64,000 bases of DNA from Nocardia vulneris. Lineage in GTDB: Bacteria > Actinomycetota > Actinomycetes > Mycobacteriales > Mycobacteriaceae. Below the pieces are notes generated by a model that saw only the letters and a program-made list of their open reading frames with translations, was not told the origin of the DNA and did not search any database. The stretch's first letter is position 1; each line of letters begins with the position of its first letter. The translations under genes and the position numbers were made by a program. The stretch is taken from NCBI RefSeq assembly GCF_001613425.1, contig NZ_BDCI01000020.1:1-64000 (forward strand), read 5' to 3'. Positions 43,154 through 51,959 of the stretch are shown one piece after another.

Positions 43154-43217
43154 GCCCCCTGCACCCTATCGACTGAGCCCCCTGCACCCGATCGACTGAG
43201 CCCCCCGATCGACTGAG
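43132..43217 (+). repeat. 23-bp tandem repeat across the TetR stop codon
   Basis: A unit built on CTGCACCCTATCGACTGAG occurs three times with a 23-base period from about 43132 to 43200; the third copy has one T-to-G change. A fourth, shortened copy lacking about 6 bases ends at 43217. The first copy encodes the last residues and stop of the TetR protein. Because 23 is not a multiple of three, each copy places its TGA in a different frame. Confidence 0.85.
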
Positions 43218-43233
43218 CACAGCCGAACACGAA

Positions 43234-43265
43234 CGAGCCCCCGCACCCGAAGGTGCGGGGGCTCG
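43234..43265. terminator. strong bidirectional terminator between tetR and the DUF3107 gene
   Basis: CGAGCCCCCGCACC (43234-43247) and GGTGCGGGGGCTCG (43252-43265) pair perfectly over 14 bp around a CGAA tetraloop. The genes on both sides converge on it, so it can serve both. A short TTG follows on the plus strand. Confidence 0.85.
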
Positions 43266-43292
43266 TTGCGGTTCGGGCCGCGGCCGGAAACC

Positions 43293-43526
43293 TCAGACGG
43301 TGGCGAAGCCGACGCGACCGCTCTGCGGGGTGCCGATCTCGACATACGCGACCTTCGACGCCTGGATCAGGAACTTGCGTCCCTTGTCGTCGGTCAGGGA
43401 CACGACGCCGCCACTGCCGTTCAGCGCACCGGCCACCAGTGCCTCGACCTCGTCCGGGGTCTGCGAGCTGATGATCAAGAGCTCGCGTGGGCTATCCGAA
43501 ATACCGATCTTGACCTCCACGGCCAA
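43293..43526 (-). CDS. DUF3107 protein
   Basis: This 77-residue protein is a member of the actinobacterial DUF3107 family (Rv3208A/TB9.4 in M. tuberculosis, from memory). It is a compact alpha/beta protein: VEVKIGISDSPRELLI, then EVEALVAGAL, then GRKFLIQASKVAYVEIG. No motif points to an enzyme. It lies at the same place beside the TetR gene as in mycobacteria. Function unknown. Confidence 0.9.
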   Translation of the reverse strand: MAVEVKIGISDSPRELLIISSQTPDEVEALVAGALNGSGGVVSLTDDKGRKFLIQASKVAYVEIGTPQSGRVGFATV

Positions 43527-43623
43527 CCTCCGAACGTAAGAGTCCTGTGCTGTCGTCCCAAGGCTAATGCAGGGGGATCATCCGGGCGGCAGACGGTGCC
43601 TGCGCTCTCAGCGAAACAGAAAA

Positions 43624-43665
43624 GGCCCGCACGCCGCTGTGCAGGCCTTCGTCGGCGCGCGGGCC
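43624..43665 (-). terminator. terminator of yceI
   Basis: On the minus strand GGCCCGC begins at the yceI stop codon and pairs with GCGGGCC at 43630-43624, with further partial pairing inside the 28-base loop; TTT follows on the minus strand. Confidence 0.5.
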
Positions 43666-44210
43666 TACTTGGGCTCGACGAGCTGGATCTCCAGCTCGAT
43701 GTTCACCTTGTCGCTGAGCATGCCGGGCAGCGCGCCGCCGACGCCGAAGTCGGTGCGCTTGATGGTGCCGGTGGCCGAGAATCCGGCGTGGTTGTCACCG
43801 GTGGCGCCGAACTCCTGCACGCCGCCCCATTCCACGTCCAGGGTGACGGGCTTGGTGACGCCGCCGAGCGTGGCCTCGCCCTCGACCTCGAAGGACTCCG
43901 CGATCTGCACCGGCGCGGTGGCGCGGAAGCTCAGTGTCGGGCGGTTGGCCACGTCGAGGAAGTCCGCGGTGCGGATGTGCGCGTCCCGGTCCGGGTTGCC
44001 GGTGTCGAACGAGTCGAGGTAGATCGTGGCGCCGAGCTCGGCGCGACCGGCCTCGTCGACCACGAATTCGGTCTCGAACTTGGTGAATCCGCCGCGCACC
44101 TTGGAGATGCCGAGGTGGCGGACGGTGAAGGCCACCGAGGAGTGCGCGGTGTCCAGGGTCCAGGCGCCCGCCTTCAGCTGGGCAGTGGTCGATTCGGAAG
44201 AAGTAGTCAT
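43665..44210 (-). CDS. YceI family protein
   Basis: This 181-residue protein is a YceI-type lipocalin-like beta barrel that binds polyisoprenoids in characterised members. Landmarks are WTLDTAHSSVAFTVRHLGISKVRGGF near residue 17, DRDAHIRTADFLDVANRPTLSF near residue 73 and GTIKRTDFGVG near residue 148. There is no signal peptide, so this copy should be cytoplasmic, as usual for actinobacterial YceI. It diverges from an XRE regulator 93 bases away, which may control it. Confidence 0.92.
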   Translation of the reverse strand: MTTSSESTTAQLKAGAWTLDTAHSSVAFTVRHLGISKVRGGFTKFETEFVVDEAGRAELGATIYLDSFDTGNPDRDAHIRTADFLDVANRPTLSFRATAPVQIAESFEVEGEATLGGVTKPVTLDVEWGGVQEFGATGDNHAGFSATGTIKRTDFGVGGALPGMLSDKVNIELEIQLVEPK

Positions 44211-44303
44211 GCCCTAGACCCTGGCCGGACCGCGGTCCGTTAACCAGACCGCCGTTATCCTGGACCTGACAGGGCGAGGGTAAGCCTCCCAGGAAACGGC
44301 ACG

Positions 44304-45146
44304 ATGGAGCCCATGGCACGCAACGGATTCGCGGAGTTCCTCATCGCACGCCGGGCCGAACTACGGCCCGGCGACGTCGGCATGCCGGAGGGCAGGCGGC
44401 GCCGGACCCCAGGACTGCGCCGCGAAGAGGTGGCCGTCCGGGCCGGGGTGAGCGCGGACTATCTGGCCCGGCTCGAACAGGGCCGCGATACCAATCCGTC
44501 CGTCGCGGTGATCGACGCGCTGGCCGACGCACTGCTGCTGCGCGGCAACGAACGCCATCACTTCAGCATGCTCGCCCTGGCCTCCGGCAACGAATCCAAC
44601 TGCCCGGGTAGCGAATCCGCCGAGGAGCAGGTCGCGGACACGATCCAGTCGATCCTGCGGGCACTGCAGCCGACCCCGGCCTTCGTGATCGGCCGGCGGT
44701 TGAACGTGCTGGGCTGGAACACCGCCTGGGCCGAGTTCGCCGCGCCGCTGGGCCTGCTGGACGGGGACGGCCAGCCGAACCTGGCCTGGTACACCTTCCG
44801 GCAGCCGACCGCGCGGACGGTGCTGCGCAACTGGTCCGAGGCGGCCGATATCTTCACCGCCGCGCTCGCCCGCGCGAAACTCCGCTGGCCGGGCGATGAT
44901 TCGCTGCTGAAGACGATCGATGCGCTGCGCCGCCAACCGGAGTTCGCGGCCCGCTGGAAGCCGCACCACGTGGGTGCGCGCATCTCCGGCATGCTGCAGC
45001 TGGACCACCCGGTGCACGGGCGGGTCGACGTGCCGTTCGAAACCTTGGAAGCCGACCGCGATCAGAGCGTCATCGTCTGGCTGGTCGACCAGGCCCAGAC
45101 GCAGACCCAGGGCCTGCGTCTGGTTCGTCCGGCCGCGAACGAGTAG
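44304..45146 (+). CDS. XRE-family regulator with MmyB-like ligand domain
   Basis: This 280-residue regulator has an N-terminal helix-turn-helix (RRRRTPGLRREEVAVRAGVSADYLARLEQGRD; landmarks TPGLRREEVA and YLARLEQGR) and a C-terminal MmyB-like domain (about 105-275; VIGRRLNVLGWNTAW, FETLEADRDQSVIVW). This architecture is common next to short-chain dehydrogenases or YceI genes and usually represses a neighbour. AGGAAAC sits before ATG 44304. The divergent yceI is the obvious target. It ends one base before the convergent ferritin-like gene's stop. Confidence 0.9.
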   Translation: MEPMARNGFAEFLIARRAELRPGDVGMPEGRRRRTPGLRREEVAVRAGVSADYLARLEQGRDTNPSVAVIDALADALLLRGNERHHFSMLALASGNESNCPGSESAEEQVADTIQSILRALQPTPAFVIGRRLNVLGWNTAWAEFAAPLGLLDGDGQPNLAWYTFRQPTARTVLRNWSEAADIFTAALARAKLRWPGDDSLLKTIDALRRQPEFAARWKPHHVGARISGMLQLDHPVHGRVDVPFETLEADRDQSVIVWLVDQAQTQTQGLRLVRPAANE

Positions 45147-45147
45147 G

Positions 45148-45837
45148 TCAGAGACCGAGTTTGGCCATGCGCTCGGCGTGGCTGGTCTGCATGCGCTCGA
45201 ACAGCGCGGCGATGCCGTTCAGGTCGCCGGTGGCGCTGAGCACCAGCTCGGTCAGCTCGTCGCGCTGGGCCATCACGTACTGCGCCTGGGTGATCGCCTC
45301 ACCCAGCAGGCGCCGGCCCCAGAGGGTGAGCCGGTCGCGCTCGGAGCGGCTGGTCTCGACCGCGCGACGCACCTCCTCCACCACGAACTCGGAGTGGCTC
45401 GTCTCTTCCAGCACGTCCCGGACGACGGCCGCGACCTCGGGGGTGAGCGCACCGGCGATCTCGGTGTAGAAGTCGGCGGCGATGCCGTCGCCGACGTAGA
45501 ACTTCACCATCGACTCGAGCCAGGTCGACGGGTCGGTGGAGGCGTGGTAGGCGTCCAGCGCCCGGACGAACGGGGCCATCGCGTCGAAGATGTCGACGCC
45601 GCGTTCGGCCAGCGCCGACTCCAGCGCGTTGAAATGGCCCATCTCGGCGGAGGCCATCTTGGCGACCGCTACCTTGCCGCGCAGCGTCGGCGACAGCTTG
45701 GCTTCCTCGGCCAGCCGATAGAACGCGGAGATCTCGCCGTAGGCGAGCACCGCGAACAGATCGATGACTCCGGGATGGTCGGCGGGGATGGAGTCTGCGG
45801 ACGAAACACCCGGCGCGGCAGGTGACTGTGCTCCCAT
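45148..45837 (-). CDS. ferritin-like / MiaE-like di-iron protein
   Basis: This 229-residue all-helical protein matches Rv3210c by position. Glu and His residues at helix positions (AYGEISAFYRLAEEAK, MASAEMGHFNALE, ETSHSEFVVEEVRRAVE) fit a ferritin-like di-iron site with two ExxH-type motifs. Relatives include MiaE-type tRNA hydroxylases, but the actinobacterial group is uncharacterised. It faces the XRE gene with one base between the stops. Confidence 0.8.
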   Translation of the reverse strand: MGAQSPAAPGVSSADSIPADHPGVIDLFAVLAYGEISAFYRLAEEAKLSPTLRGKVAVAKMASAEMGHFNALESALAERGVDIFDAMAPFVRALDAYHASTDPSTWLESMVKFYVGDGIAADFYTEIAGALTPEVAAVVRDVLEETSHSEFVVEEVRRAVETSRSERDRLTLWGRRLLGEAITQAQYVMAQRDELTELVLSATGDLNGIAALFERMQTSHAERMAKLGL

Positions 45838-45908
45838 GACCCCAGACTAGTACTCCGCCGTGACCGTGCCCGCCCGCGGCGCTGCCTGCGCCGCGATCCC
45901 GCGCGCGC

Positions 45909-46976
45909 TCATGCCGATTCGGCGAGGAACTTGTCCAGATAGGTCCAGGTGGTGCCGCGTGCCTCGGGGCCGGTGAGGATGCCCAGATGGCTGCCGGGCG
46001 AGGTCTCGTAGCGGACCGAGGCGGCGCCGGTGAGGTTGCGCGCGCCCGCCTCGACCGCGGCCGCCGCGGTGATCACGTCGCTCGGCCCGCCGACCAGCAG
46101 CACCGGCGCGCTCACCTGCGCCAGCTCGATGCGCCGCGCGCCGAGCCGGACCACACCGCGACCGATGTCGTTGTTCAGGATCAGCCGGCCCCACAGCTGA
46201 CCGTAGAAGCGGCCGGGGTAGCCGGGCATCTCGGCCATGAAACGGTCGATGGTCTCCATCCGCGCCAGCGTCTCGGTGCGCGCGATATTGCTCGCGACGA
46301 ACCATGGCCGGGTCAGCTCGCGATCCCACGCGGTGACCTTGTACGCGATCCTGGTCAGCGACGCGGGCACGCCACCGGCCGCGCGGACCAGCGTCGAGGT
46401 GCCGATCCCGCCGGTGAACCGGGCGACCGCGCGCAGCTGCGGAATACCGGTCATCTTGTCGTAGTCCAGCGGCGAGCCGACCGCGGTGATCGACCGGATC
46501 GGCAGCTCGGCGTGCGCGGCGGCGGTGAGCAGCGCCAGCGTGCCGCCGAGCGACCAGCCGACCAGGTCGACGGGCACGCCGCCGCGATCGGCGGAGGTGC
46601 GCAGCACCGCCTCGGGCAGGATCTCGTCGATCCAGTCCTCGAAGCCCATCCGCCGGTCCGCGAAGGTGATCTCGCCGTAGTCGACGACGTAGGGCGCACG
46701 GCCCGTCTCCAGCAGGAACCCGGCCAGGCTCTGGTCGGGGCGCAGGTCGAAGCAGGTGGCAGGCGCGGCCAGCGGCGGCACCAGCAGCACGGCGGAATCG
46801 GTTGCGGTGGAAGTATTCTCGGCCGCACCGGGGCGCTGCTCGAACCGGCGCAGCTGGCGATGCGGCTCGTCCCACAGCACCGTCGACGGGGTGGGATCGG
46901 GCGCCTCGACGCCCGATCCGAAGGTCAGCGCCCACGCGTTGCGCGCGGCGGTCGTGACGGTGTCCGCGATATTCAC
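45909..46976 (-). CDS. alpha/beta hydrolase, PHA-synthase-like
   Basis: This 355-residue protein is an alpha/beta hydrolase that resembles the catalytic domain of class III polyhydroxyalkanoate synthases. It has VLLVPPLAAPATCFDLRPDQSLAGFLLE, the nucleophile elbow VGWSLGG with Ser instead of the synthase Cys, APVLLVGGPSDVI with the Asp, and SPGSHLGILTG with the His. The Ser makes a hydrolase or depolymerase more likely than a synthase. No signal peptide is visible. Confidence 0.85.
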   Translation of the reverse strand: MNIADTVTTAARNAWALTFGSGVEAPDPTPSTVLWDEPHRQLRRFEQRPGAAENTSTATDSAVLLVPPLAAPATCFDLRPDQSLAGFLLETGRAPYVVDYGEITFADRRMGFEDWIDEILPEAVLRTSADRGGVPVDLVGWSLGGTLALLTAAAHAELPIRSITAVGSPLDYDKMTGIPQLRAVARFTGGIGTSTLVRAAGGVPASLTRIAYKVTAWDRELTRPWFVASNIARTETLARMETIDRFMAEMPGYPGRFYGQLWGRLILNNDIGRGVVRLGARRIELAQVSAPVLLVGGPSDVITAAAAVEAGARNLTGAASVRYETSPGSHLGILTGPEARGTTWTYLDKFLAESA

Positions 46977-47045
46977 ACCGAGAATGTCTCACATCTCGGT
47001 ACCGGCGGTAACAGGCAAGTCCGATTTGTGGCGAACACCCCTGTA

Positions 47046-47903
47046 TCAGCCCCGGCCCATGGCGACCGGGGTGACGGGCGGCAGCACCGTCTCCCGCACC
47101 CGTTTCACCAGCGGCGCGAGCGAGGTCGTCAGCTCGGCGACACCACCGGCGGACAGCGCGGCCAGGCCCCCGTTCCACGCCGCCTTGTCGGTACTGGCCT
47201 CCACCCGGGTGAGCAGTTCGCCGCCGCTGCCGGTGAGCGCGGGATTGCTCGGCTCCCCCCGCACCAGGCCCCTGGCCCGCAGATCGTCGCAGGTGTCGGC
47301 CCATTCGCGCTCGGACAGACCGCGCGCGGGCCGCATCACCGATTCCGGCGCCTTACCCGCCGCCACCTGCATGATCAGCGCCTCGCGACCGGTCAGTCCG
47401 TGTGCCACCAGCGCGGCGACGTGCCCGTCGCCGCGGTGCTCGCGCAACGAGCTGGTCAGCTGCCACAGCGCGCCGACCGGATCCGCGGGCAACGGCAGCG
47501 CCGCGTTTGCCGCGAACAGCGGCCTGCCGGTCGGATCGGCGTCGCGCTGTACCGGAGCGAGCAATTCCACCGCGCGGGCGCATTCCGCCTCGCCCGCGCC
47601 GAGCCCCCGCAGCAGCGCGGTCGAGAAATCGAGGCGTACCTCCAGACACTGCTGCGGGGTCGCCCGCGCCCAGGCGTCCGGCACCGCTTTGCGCACCATA
47701 TCCGGATGAAAACCGGCAAAGGTCGCCGTCACTGTGGCGGCGGTCACGGCGCCGAGCGGAGCGGCCCGAAATGCGAAGTACGTTTGCCAGTAACCGCGCA
47801 GCCCGATCGCGACGCCCGCCTCCTTGACACCGGTCCCGAAATAGACCACATCGTGTAGCGGTTCGAGCGTCGTCCAGATTTGCCGCGCAGGATGAATTGC
47901 CAT
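47046..47903 (-). CDS. SCO6745-like protein
   Basis: This 285-residue soluble protein belongs to the actinobacterial SCO6745 family: HPARQIWTTLEPLHDVVYFG at the N-terminus, GYWQTYFAFRAAPLG, and a C-terminal winged-helix-like stretch GLSEREWADTCDDLRARGLV. Members have no proven function; a MarR-like DNA-binding role has been suggested by the fold of the last part (inference). On the coding strand TACGCT lies 7 bases before ATG 47903, a leaderless layout. Confidence 0.82.
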   Translation of the reverse strand: MAIHPARQIWTTLEPLHDVVYFGTGVKEAGVAIGLRGYWQTYFAFRAAPLGAVTAATVTATFAGFHPDMVRKAVPDAWARATPQQCLEVRLDFSTALLRGLGAGEAECARAVELLAPVQRDADPTGRPLFAANAALPLPADPVGALWQLTSSLREHRGDGHVAALVAHGLTGREALIMQVAAGKAPESVMRPARGLSEREWADTCDDLRARGLVRGEPSNPALTGSGGELLTRVEASTDKAAWNGGLAALSAGGVAELTTSLAPLVKRVRETVLPPVTPVAMGRG

Positions 47904-48353
47904 GTCGCGCAGCGTACGTCGATGAACGGCGCGGGGATACCGTAGTTCGGATTCCGAATAAACGGTGGTGGCAATTCGAGCCGCGCACAATATCACGCTA
48001 CAATCGCAGCGGACAACGAAATGTTTCGCTCGACGGAGTTGCCAGATCTGTGCGTCGACCGCCACCGCGGTACTCCGCAGATCGCCCGCCACCGAGTTGT
48101 CGAGCAGCGGTTTCGTCGTCCAGGAAAATGTGCGCGCACCAGATCCGCATCGCCAGTGCGCCGCGCCGATGTCTCGCGAGGTAGCTGCCACAAGCCGCGG
48201 CACCCGACGACATCCGGAGCGTGGCCGGGCGAGTATCACAGGCGGAGACGTGGTCGTCGTGGGCCGACCGGTCCGCCCCACCTCGTGCGCGCGTGACGCG
48301 ATTACGAGGAAGGCACGAACCTGAGCAAGATCACCGTTGAACAGGAACCCGGG
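47904..48353. other. 450-base intergenic region and rhlE leader
   Basis: This divergent gap holds the leaderless promoter of the SCO6745-like gene at its left edge (TACGCT, 47916-47911 on the minus strand). The rest is open to rhlE: an inverted repeat GGGC-C-GACC/GGTC-C-GCCC around 48267-48284 and GAGGAAGG at 48306-48313. DEAD-box helicase genes of this type often have long, structured leaders, which would fit. No gene was found; short frames here show no family resemblance. Confidence 0.5.
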
Positions 48354-50018
48354 GTGGCGGACACGCTGTTGACCGCCGAACTGGACGAAACCCATACCGC
48401 ACCGACATTTGCCGAATTGGGGGTGCGCGCGGAAATCGTGCGCGCGCTCGACGAGATCGGCATCGAACGTACTTTCGCCATTCAGGAACTCACCCTGCCG
48501 TTGGCGCTCGCCGGTGAAGATCTGATCGGTCAGGCGCGCACCGGCATGGGCAAGACCTTCGGCTTCGGCGTGCCGCTGCTGCACCGCATCGCCACCGCCG
48601 ACACCGGCACCACCCCGCTCGACGGCACGCCGCGGGCGCTGGTCATCGTGCCGACCCGCGAGCTGTGCATCCAGGTCACCAACGACCTGGAGAACGCGAG
48701 CAAGTACCTGACCAATCACCAGGGACCGTTGCAGGTGGCCTCCATCTACGGTGGCCGCCCCTACGAGTCGCAGATCGCCGCGCTGCGCGCCGGCGTCGAC
48801 GTCGTGGTCGGCACGCCGGGCCGGCTGCTGGATCTGGCGAACCAGAATCATCTGATCCTGGGCAAGATCGGCGTGCTGGTGCTGGACGAGGCCGACGAGA
48901 TGCTCGACCTGGGCTTCCTGCCCGATATCGAACGCATCCTGACCATGGTTCCGGACAAGCGCCAGACCATGCTGTTCTCGGCCACCATGCCGGGCCCGAT
49001 CATCACCCTGGCCCGCACGTTCCTGACCCGCCCGACGCACATCCGGGCCGAGGAACCGCACGATTCGGCGGTGCACGATCGCACCGCGCAGTTCGTCTAC
49101 CGGGCGCACGCGCTGGACAAGAGCGAACTGATCGCCAAGGTGCTGCAGGCCGAGGGCCGTGGCGCCACGATGGTCTTCACCCGGACCAAGCGCACCGCGC
49201 AGAAGGTCGCCGACGATCTGGCCGAGCGCGGCTTCTCGGTCGGCGCCGTGCACGGCGACCTCGGCCAGATCGCCCGCGAGAAGGCGCTCACCAAGTTCCG
49301 CAAGGGCGCCATCGACGTGCTCGTCGCGACCGACGTGGCCGCGCGCGGCATCGACATCGACGACGTCACCCACGTCATCAACTACCAGTGCCCCGAGGAC
49401 GAGAAGACCTACGTGCACCGGATCGGGCGCACCGGCCGGGCCGGGCGCACCGGCGTCGCGGTGACGCTGATCGACTGGGACGAACTGGCCCGCTGGGCGA
49501 GCATCGACAAGGCGCTCGGCCTCGGCATCCCGGAACCCGTCGAGACCTACTCCCGCTCCCCGCACCTGTTCAGCGATCTCGGCATCCCCGAGGGCGTCTC
49601 GGGCACCGTGCGCAAGGCCAAGCCGGAACGGGAAGAGGACGCGGTGGTCGTCGACCGCCCGGCGCGTACCCCGCGCAAGCGCAACCGCAAGCGCACCGTG
49701 CGCGGACAGCCGGTCGAGGGCGCCGAGACGAACGGCGACACCCCGGTCGAGAAGCACAGCGCGCACGACGCGTCCCCCGACTCGGACGAGAACGGGGACC
49801 AGCCCGCGCGGCGCAGGCGCAGGCGGCGTAAGCCCGCGGGCGACGCCGAGGCCGGCCCGGACACCACGACCGAGAGCGCGGACACGTCCGAGAACGCGGC
49901 GGCCGAGCCGGGCGAGCAGCCGGCCCGGCGCAGGCGCCGTCGCCGCAAGCCCGCGGCCGACGGCAACTCGACCGAAAGCGCAGGCAGTTCGGTCGAACCT
50001 GCCACGGCTTCGGTCTGA
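48354..50018 (+). CDS. rhlE: DEAD-box RNA helicase RhlE
   Basis: This 554-residue helicase unwinds RNA during ribosome assembly, decay or cold adaptation. Motifs are in order: FAIQELTLPLAL (Q), ARTGMGKT (I), PTRELCIQ (Ia), TPGRLLD (Ib), VLDEADEM (II), SATMPG (III), DVAARGIDIDDV (V) and HRIGRTGRAG (VI). After about residue 385 there is a basic, disordered tail with two copies of a QPARRRRRRRKPA block. GTG 48354 is the first standard start, but GAGGAAGG at 48306-48313 is 7 bases before an in-frame CTG at 48321 that would add MSKITVEQEPG. Position equals Rv3211. Confidence 0.95.
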   Translation: MADTLLTAELDETHTAPTFAELGVRAEIVRALDEIGIERTFAIQELTLPLALAGEDLIGQARTGMGKTFGFGVPLLHRIATADTGTTPLDGTPRALVIVPTRELCIQVTNDLENASKYLTNHQGPLQVASIYGGRPYESQIAALRAGVDVVVGTPGRLLDLANQNHLILGKIGVLVLDEADEMLDLGFLPDIERILTMVPDKRQTMLFSATMPGPIITLARTFLTRPTHIRAEEPHDSAVHDRTAQFVYRAHALDKSELIAKVLQAEGRGATMVFTRTKRTAQKVADDLAERGFSVGAVHGDLGQIAREKALTKFRKGAIDVLVATDVAARGIDIDDVTHVINYQCPEDEKTYVHRIGRTGRAGRTGVAVTLIDWDELARWASIDKALGLGIPEPVETYSRSPHLFSDLGIPEGVSGTVRKAKPEREEDAVVVDRPARTPRKRNRKRTVRGQPVEGAETNGDTPVEKHSAHDASPDSDENGDQPARRRRRRRKPAGDAEAGPDTTTESADTSENAAAEPGEQPARRRRRRRKPAADGNSTESAGSSVEPATASV

Positions 50019-50033
50019 GCGAGACGGATCCGC

Positions 50034-50039
50034 TACTCT
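50034..50039 (+). promoter_or_regulatory. leaderless -10 box (TACTCT) for the beta-propeller protein gene
   Basis: TACTCT is followed by 7 bases and GTG 50047. The box lies just 15 bases after the rhlE stop, so this gene may have its own promoter despite the short gap. Confidence 0.45.
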
Positions 50040-50046
50040 CGCAATC

Positions 50047-51282
50047 GTGCTCGCACCCGAGCGGCGAACGCGCGCCGACGTAATCTCCGCTGTCGCGATC
50101 GCCGCACTCGTGGTGGTCGCGGCGGTGGTGGTGTGGGCGCGCGGCGATGCGCGGGGCACCGAATCGGTGACCGCCACCTCGCCCGTGCCGACACCCGCCG
50201 CGACCGATCAGCTGCCCACCTCGTTGCGCGAGCTGTGGCACGCGCCGAACGCCGCGAGCGAACGGGCGCTGGTCTCCGGCGGCGTCGTCGTCACCGGAGA
50301 CGAGGGCACCGTCACCGGCCACGATCCGCGTACCGGCGACGAGCTCTGGTACTACCGGCGCGATATGCCGCTCTGCGGGATCGAGGGTCAGTTCACCACC
50401 GTGGTCGCGGTCTACCGGGACCAGCGCGGGTGCAGTCAGGCCACGCTGCTGGCCGGTGACAACGGCGCGCGCCGCACCGCGCGCACCAGCTACATGGATC
50501 CGTCGGTGCGCCTGTCCGTCGACGGCACCTACACGCTGGCCCAGGGTCCGAAGCGGCTGGAGATGTGGCGTTCGGACCTGGTGCGCACCCTCGAATACGG
50601 GTTCGTGGACGCGCCGGTGAACGTGAAAACCCAACCGCGCAAAGGCTGCACGCTGCTGTCCTCGGGCTCTAGCCCGTCCCGGCTCGCCGTGCTGGAGCGC
50701 TGCCCCGAGGACGCGGCCGACCGGCTCACCGTGCTGAACCCGGCGCCGAAGGACAACACGGTGCCCGAGGAGCACGGCTCGCACGTATTGACCGGTCCCG
50801 GAAGCGATTCCGCCGACGCCAAGGTGCTCGCGGTGTCGGACAACCGGATCGTGCTCTATCTGCCCGGCGCGCCGGGCGCGGCCGGCGCGCAACCCGCGGC
50901 GCCCCGCCTGGCCGTCTTCGACGCGACCGGTAATCCGATTGTGGTGCACCAGCTTTCGGCTCCGCTCAGCGCCGAGTCGACGACCACCCGAATCGGTTCG
51001 GCCTACCTGGTTTTCACCGGCAACAGCGTGATCGCCTTGAACGGCACCACGTTCGACCCGCTGTGGACCGCGGCGGGCGCGCTCGGCAGCCCGGCCATGA
51101 TGGCGGGCCGGCTGCTGCTGCCGACGGCGGGCGCGATGGCGTTCCTCGATCCCAGCTCCGGCGCCGAGGTCGGCCGGGTCCCGCTGACCCGTACCGACTA
51201 CAGCGGTGCGCCCATTTCCCTCGCGGTGCTCGGCTCGACCATCCTGGAACAACGCGGCACCGAGGTGTACGCCCTCGGCTGA
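50047..51282 (+). CDS. membrane-anchored PQQ-like beta-propeller protein
   Basis: This 411-residue protein has a single N-terminal membrane anchor (AVAIAALVVVAAVVVWA) and an extracytoplasmic domain with repeats of the PQQ-like propeller type: GTVTGHDPRTGDELWYYRRD, GTTFDPLWTAAGALGSPAMM and GAMAFLDPSSGAEVG. Cysteine pairs (LCGIEG, GCSQ, GCTLL, RCPED) suggest disulfides. It corresponds to Rv3212 by position. No enzyme activity is implied; it probably serves as an envelope scaffold. Confidence 0.82.
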   Translation: MLAPERRTRADVISAVAIAALVVVAAVVVWARGDARGTESVTATSPVPTPAATDQLPTSLRELWHAPNAASERALVSGGVVVTGDEGTVTGHDPRTGDELWYYRRDMPLCGIEGQFTTVVAVYRDQRGCSQATLLAGDNGARRTARTSYMDPSVRLSVDGTYTLAQGPKRLEMWRSDLVRTLEYGFVDAPVNVKTQPRKGCTLLSSGSSPSRLAVLERCPEDAADRLTVLNPAPKDNTVPEEHGSHVLTGPGSDSADAKVLAVSDNRIVLYLPGAPGAAGAQPAAPRLAVFDATGNPIVVHQLSAPLSAESTTTRIGSAYLVFTGNSVIALNGTTFDPLWTAAGALGSPAMMAGRLLLPTAGAMAFLDPSSGAEVGRVPLTRTDYSGAPISLAVLGSTILEQRGTEVYALG

Positions 51283-51384
51283 GCGCCCCCGGCGCCGTCG
51301 AGCTCAGCGCTGCGCCGGCGAACGCGGCACAGCCGCGACAATTCGGGGCGACCGTCTGTCGGTGCCGTGCGGCACACTACCGGC

Positions 51385-51891
51385 ATGAACGAAAACGACC
51401 CCACCGCGGCCGCGTCGAAAAGCGACATCACCTCGTTCGACGACCCGGACGCGCCCTGGAATCAGGAGTTCTCCGAAGCCGAGATGGCCAACTGGAACGA
51501 CGGCGTGATCGAGGAGTTCCGGGCGGGCGGGGGCAAGGTCGGCGGCGCCTACGCCGGGGCCGAACTCCTGCTGCTGACCACGACGGGCGCCAAGAGCGGC
51601 AAGCAGCACGTGGTCCCGCTCGGGCTGCTGCGCCGGGGCGAGACCATTTACCTGAGCTCCTTCATCGAGGACAAGTACCCGGCCTGGTATCACAACGTGA
51701 AGGCCGATCCGCGGGTCACCGTCGAGCTCGGCGGCACGACCTATCGCGGCACCGCGCAGGCCCTGGAAGGCGCGGAGTACGACGAGTTCGCGGCCTGGGC
51801 GCTGGCCGAGAACCCCCTGCTGGCGGACTATCAGTCCAAGATCACCCGCCCGCTCCCGCTGGTCGTGCTGACGCTGGCGCCGCAGGACTGA
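51385..51891 (+). CDS. nitroreductase family protein (F420H2-dependent Ddn-like fold)
   Basis: This 168-residue protein matches the deazaflavin-dependent nitroreductase/FDOR-A family: LLLLTTTGAKSGKQHVVPLGLL near residue 65 and PAWYHNVKADPRVTVELGG near residue 100 are the typical cofactor-facing strands. Members use F420H2, mainly in mycolate-producing actinobacteria. ATG 51385 is preferred over an upstream ATG because the family starts about here. The natural substrate is unknown. Confidence 0.88.
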   Translation: MNENDPTAAASKSDITSFDDPDAPWNQEFSEAEMANWNDGVIEEFRAGGGKVGGAYAGAELLLLTTTGAKSGKQHVVPLGLLRRGETIYLSSFIEDKYPAWYHNVKADPRVTVELGGTTYRGTAQALEGAEYDEFAAWALAENPLLADYQSKITRPLPLVVLTLAPQD

Positions 51892-51959
51892 CCGGTGCCG
51901 ACGCCCCGGCGACACCGGCCGGGGGACGCGCCCGGCCGGGCGTGAACCATGATGGATCC

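Noticed and set aside
45909..46976. Annotation as a true PHA synthase
   Set aside because: The nucleophile is Ser in GWSLGG where synthases have Cys, so a hydrolase is the safer call.
47046..50177. Very long minus-strand frame (over 1000 codons) across rhlE
   Set aside because: Only the part up to 47903 is a real protein; the rest is the antisense shadow of rhlE and its leader, as often happens in high-GC DNA.
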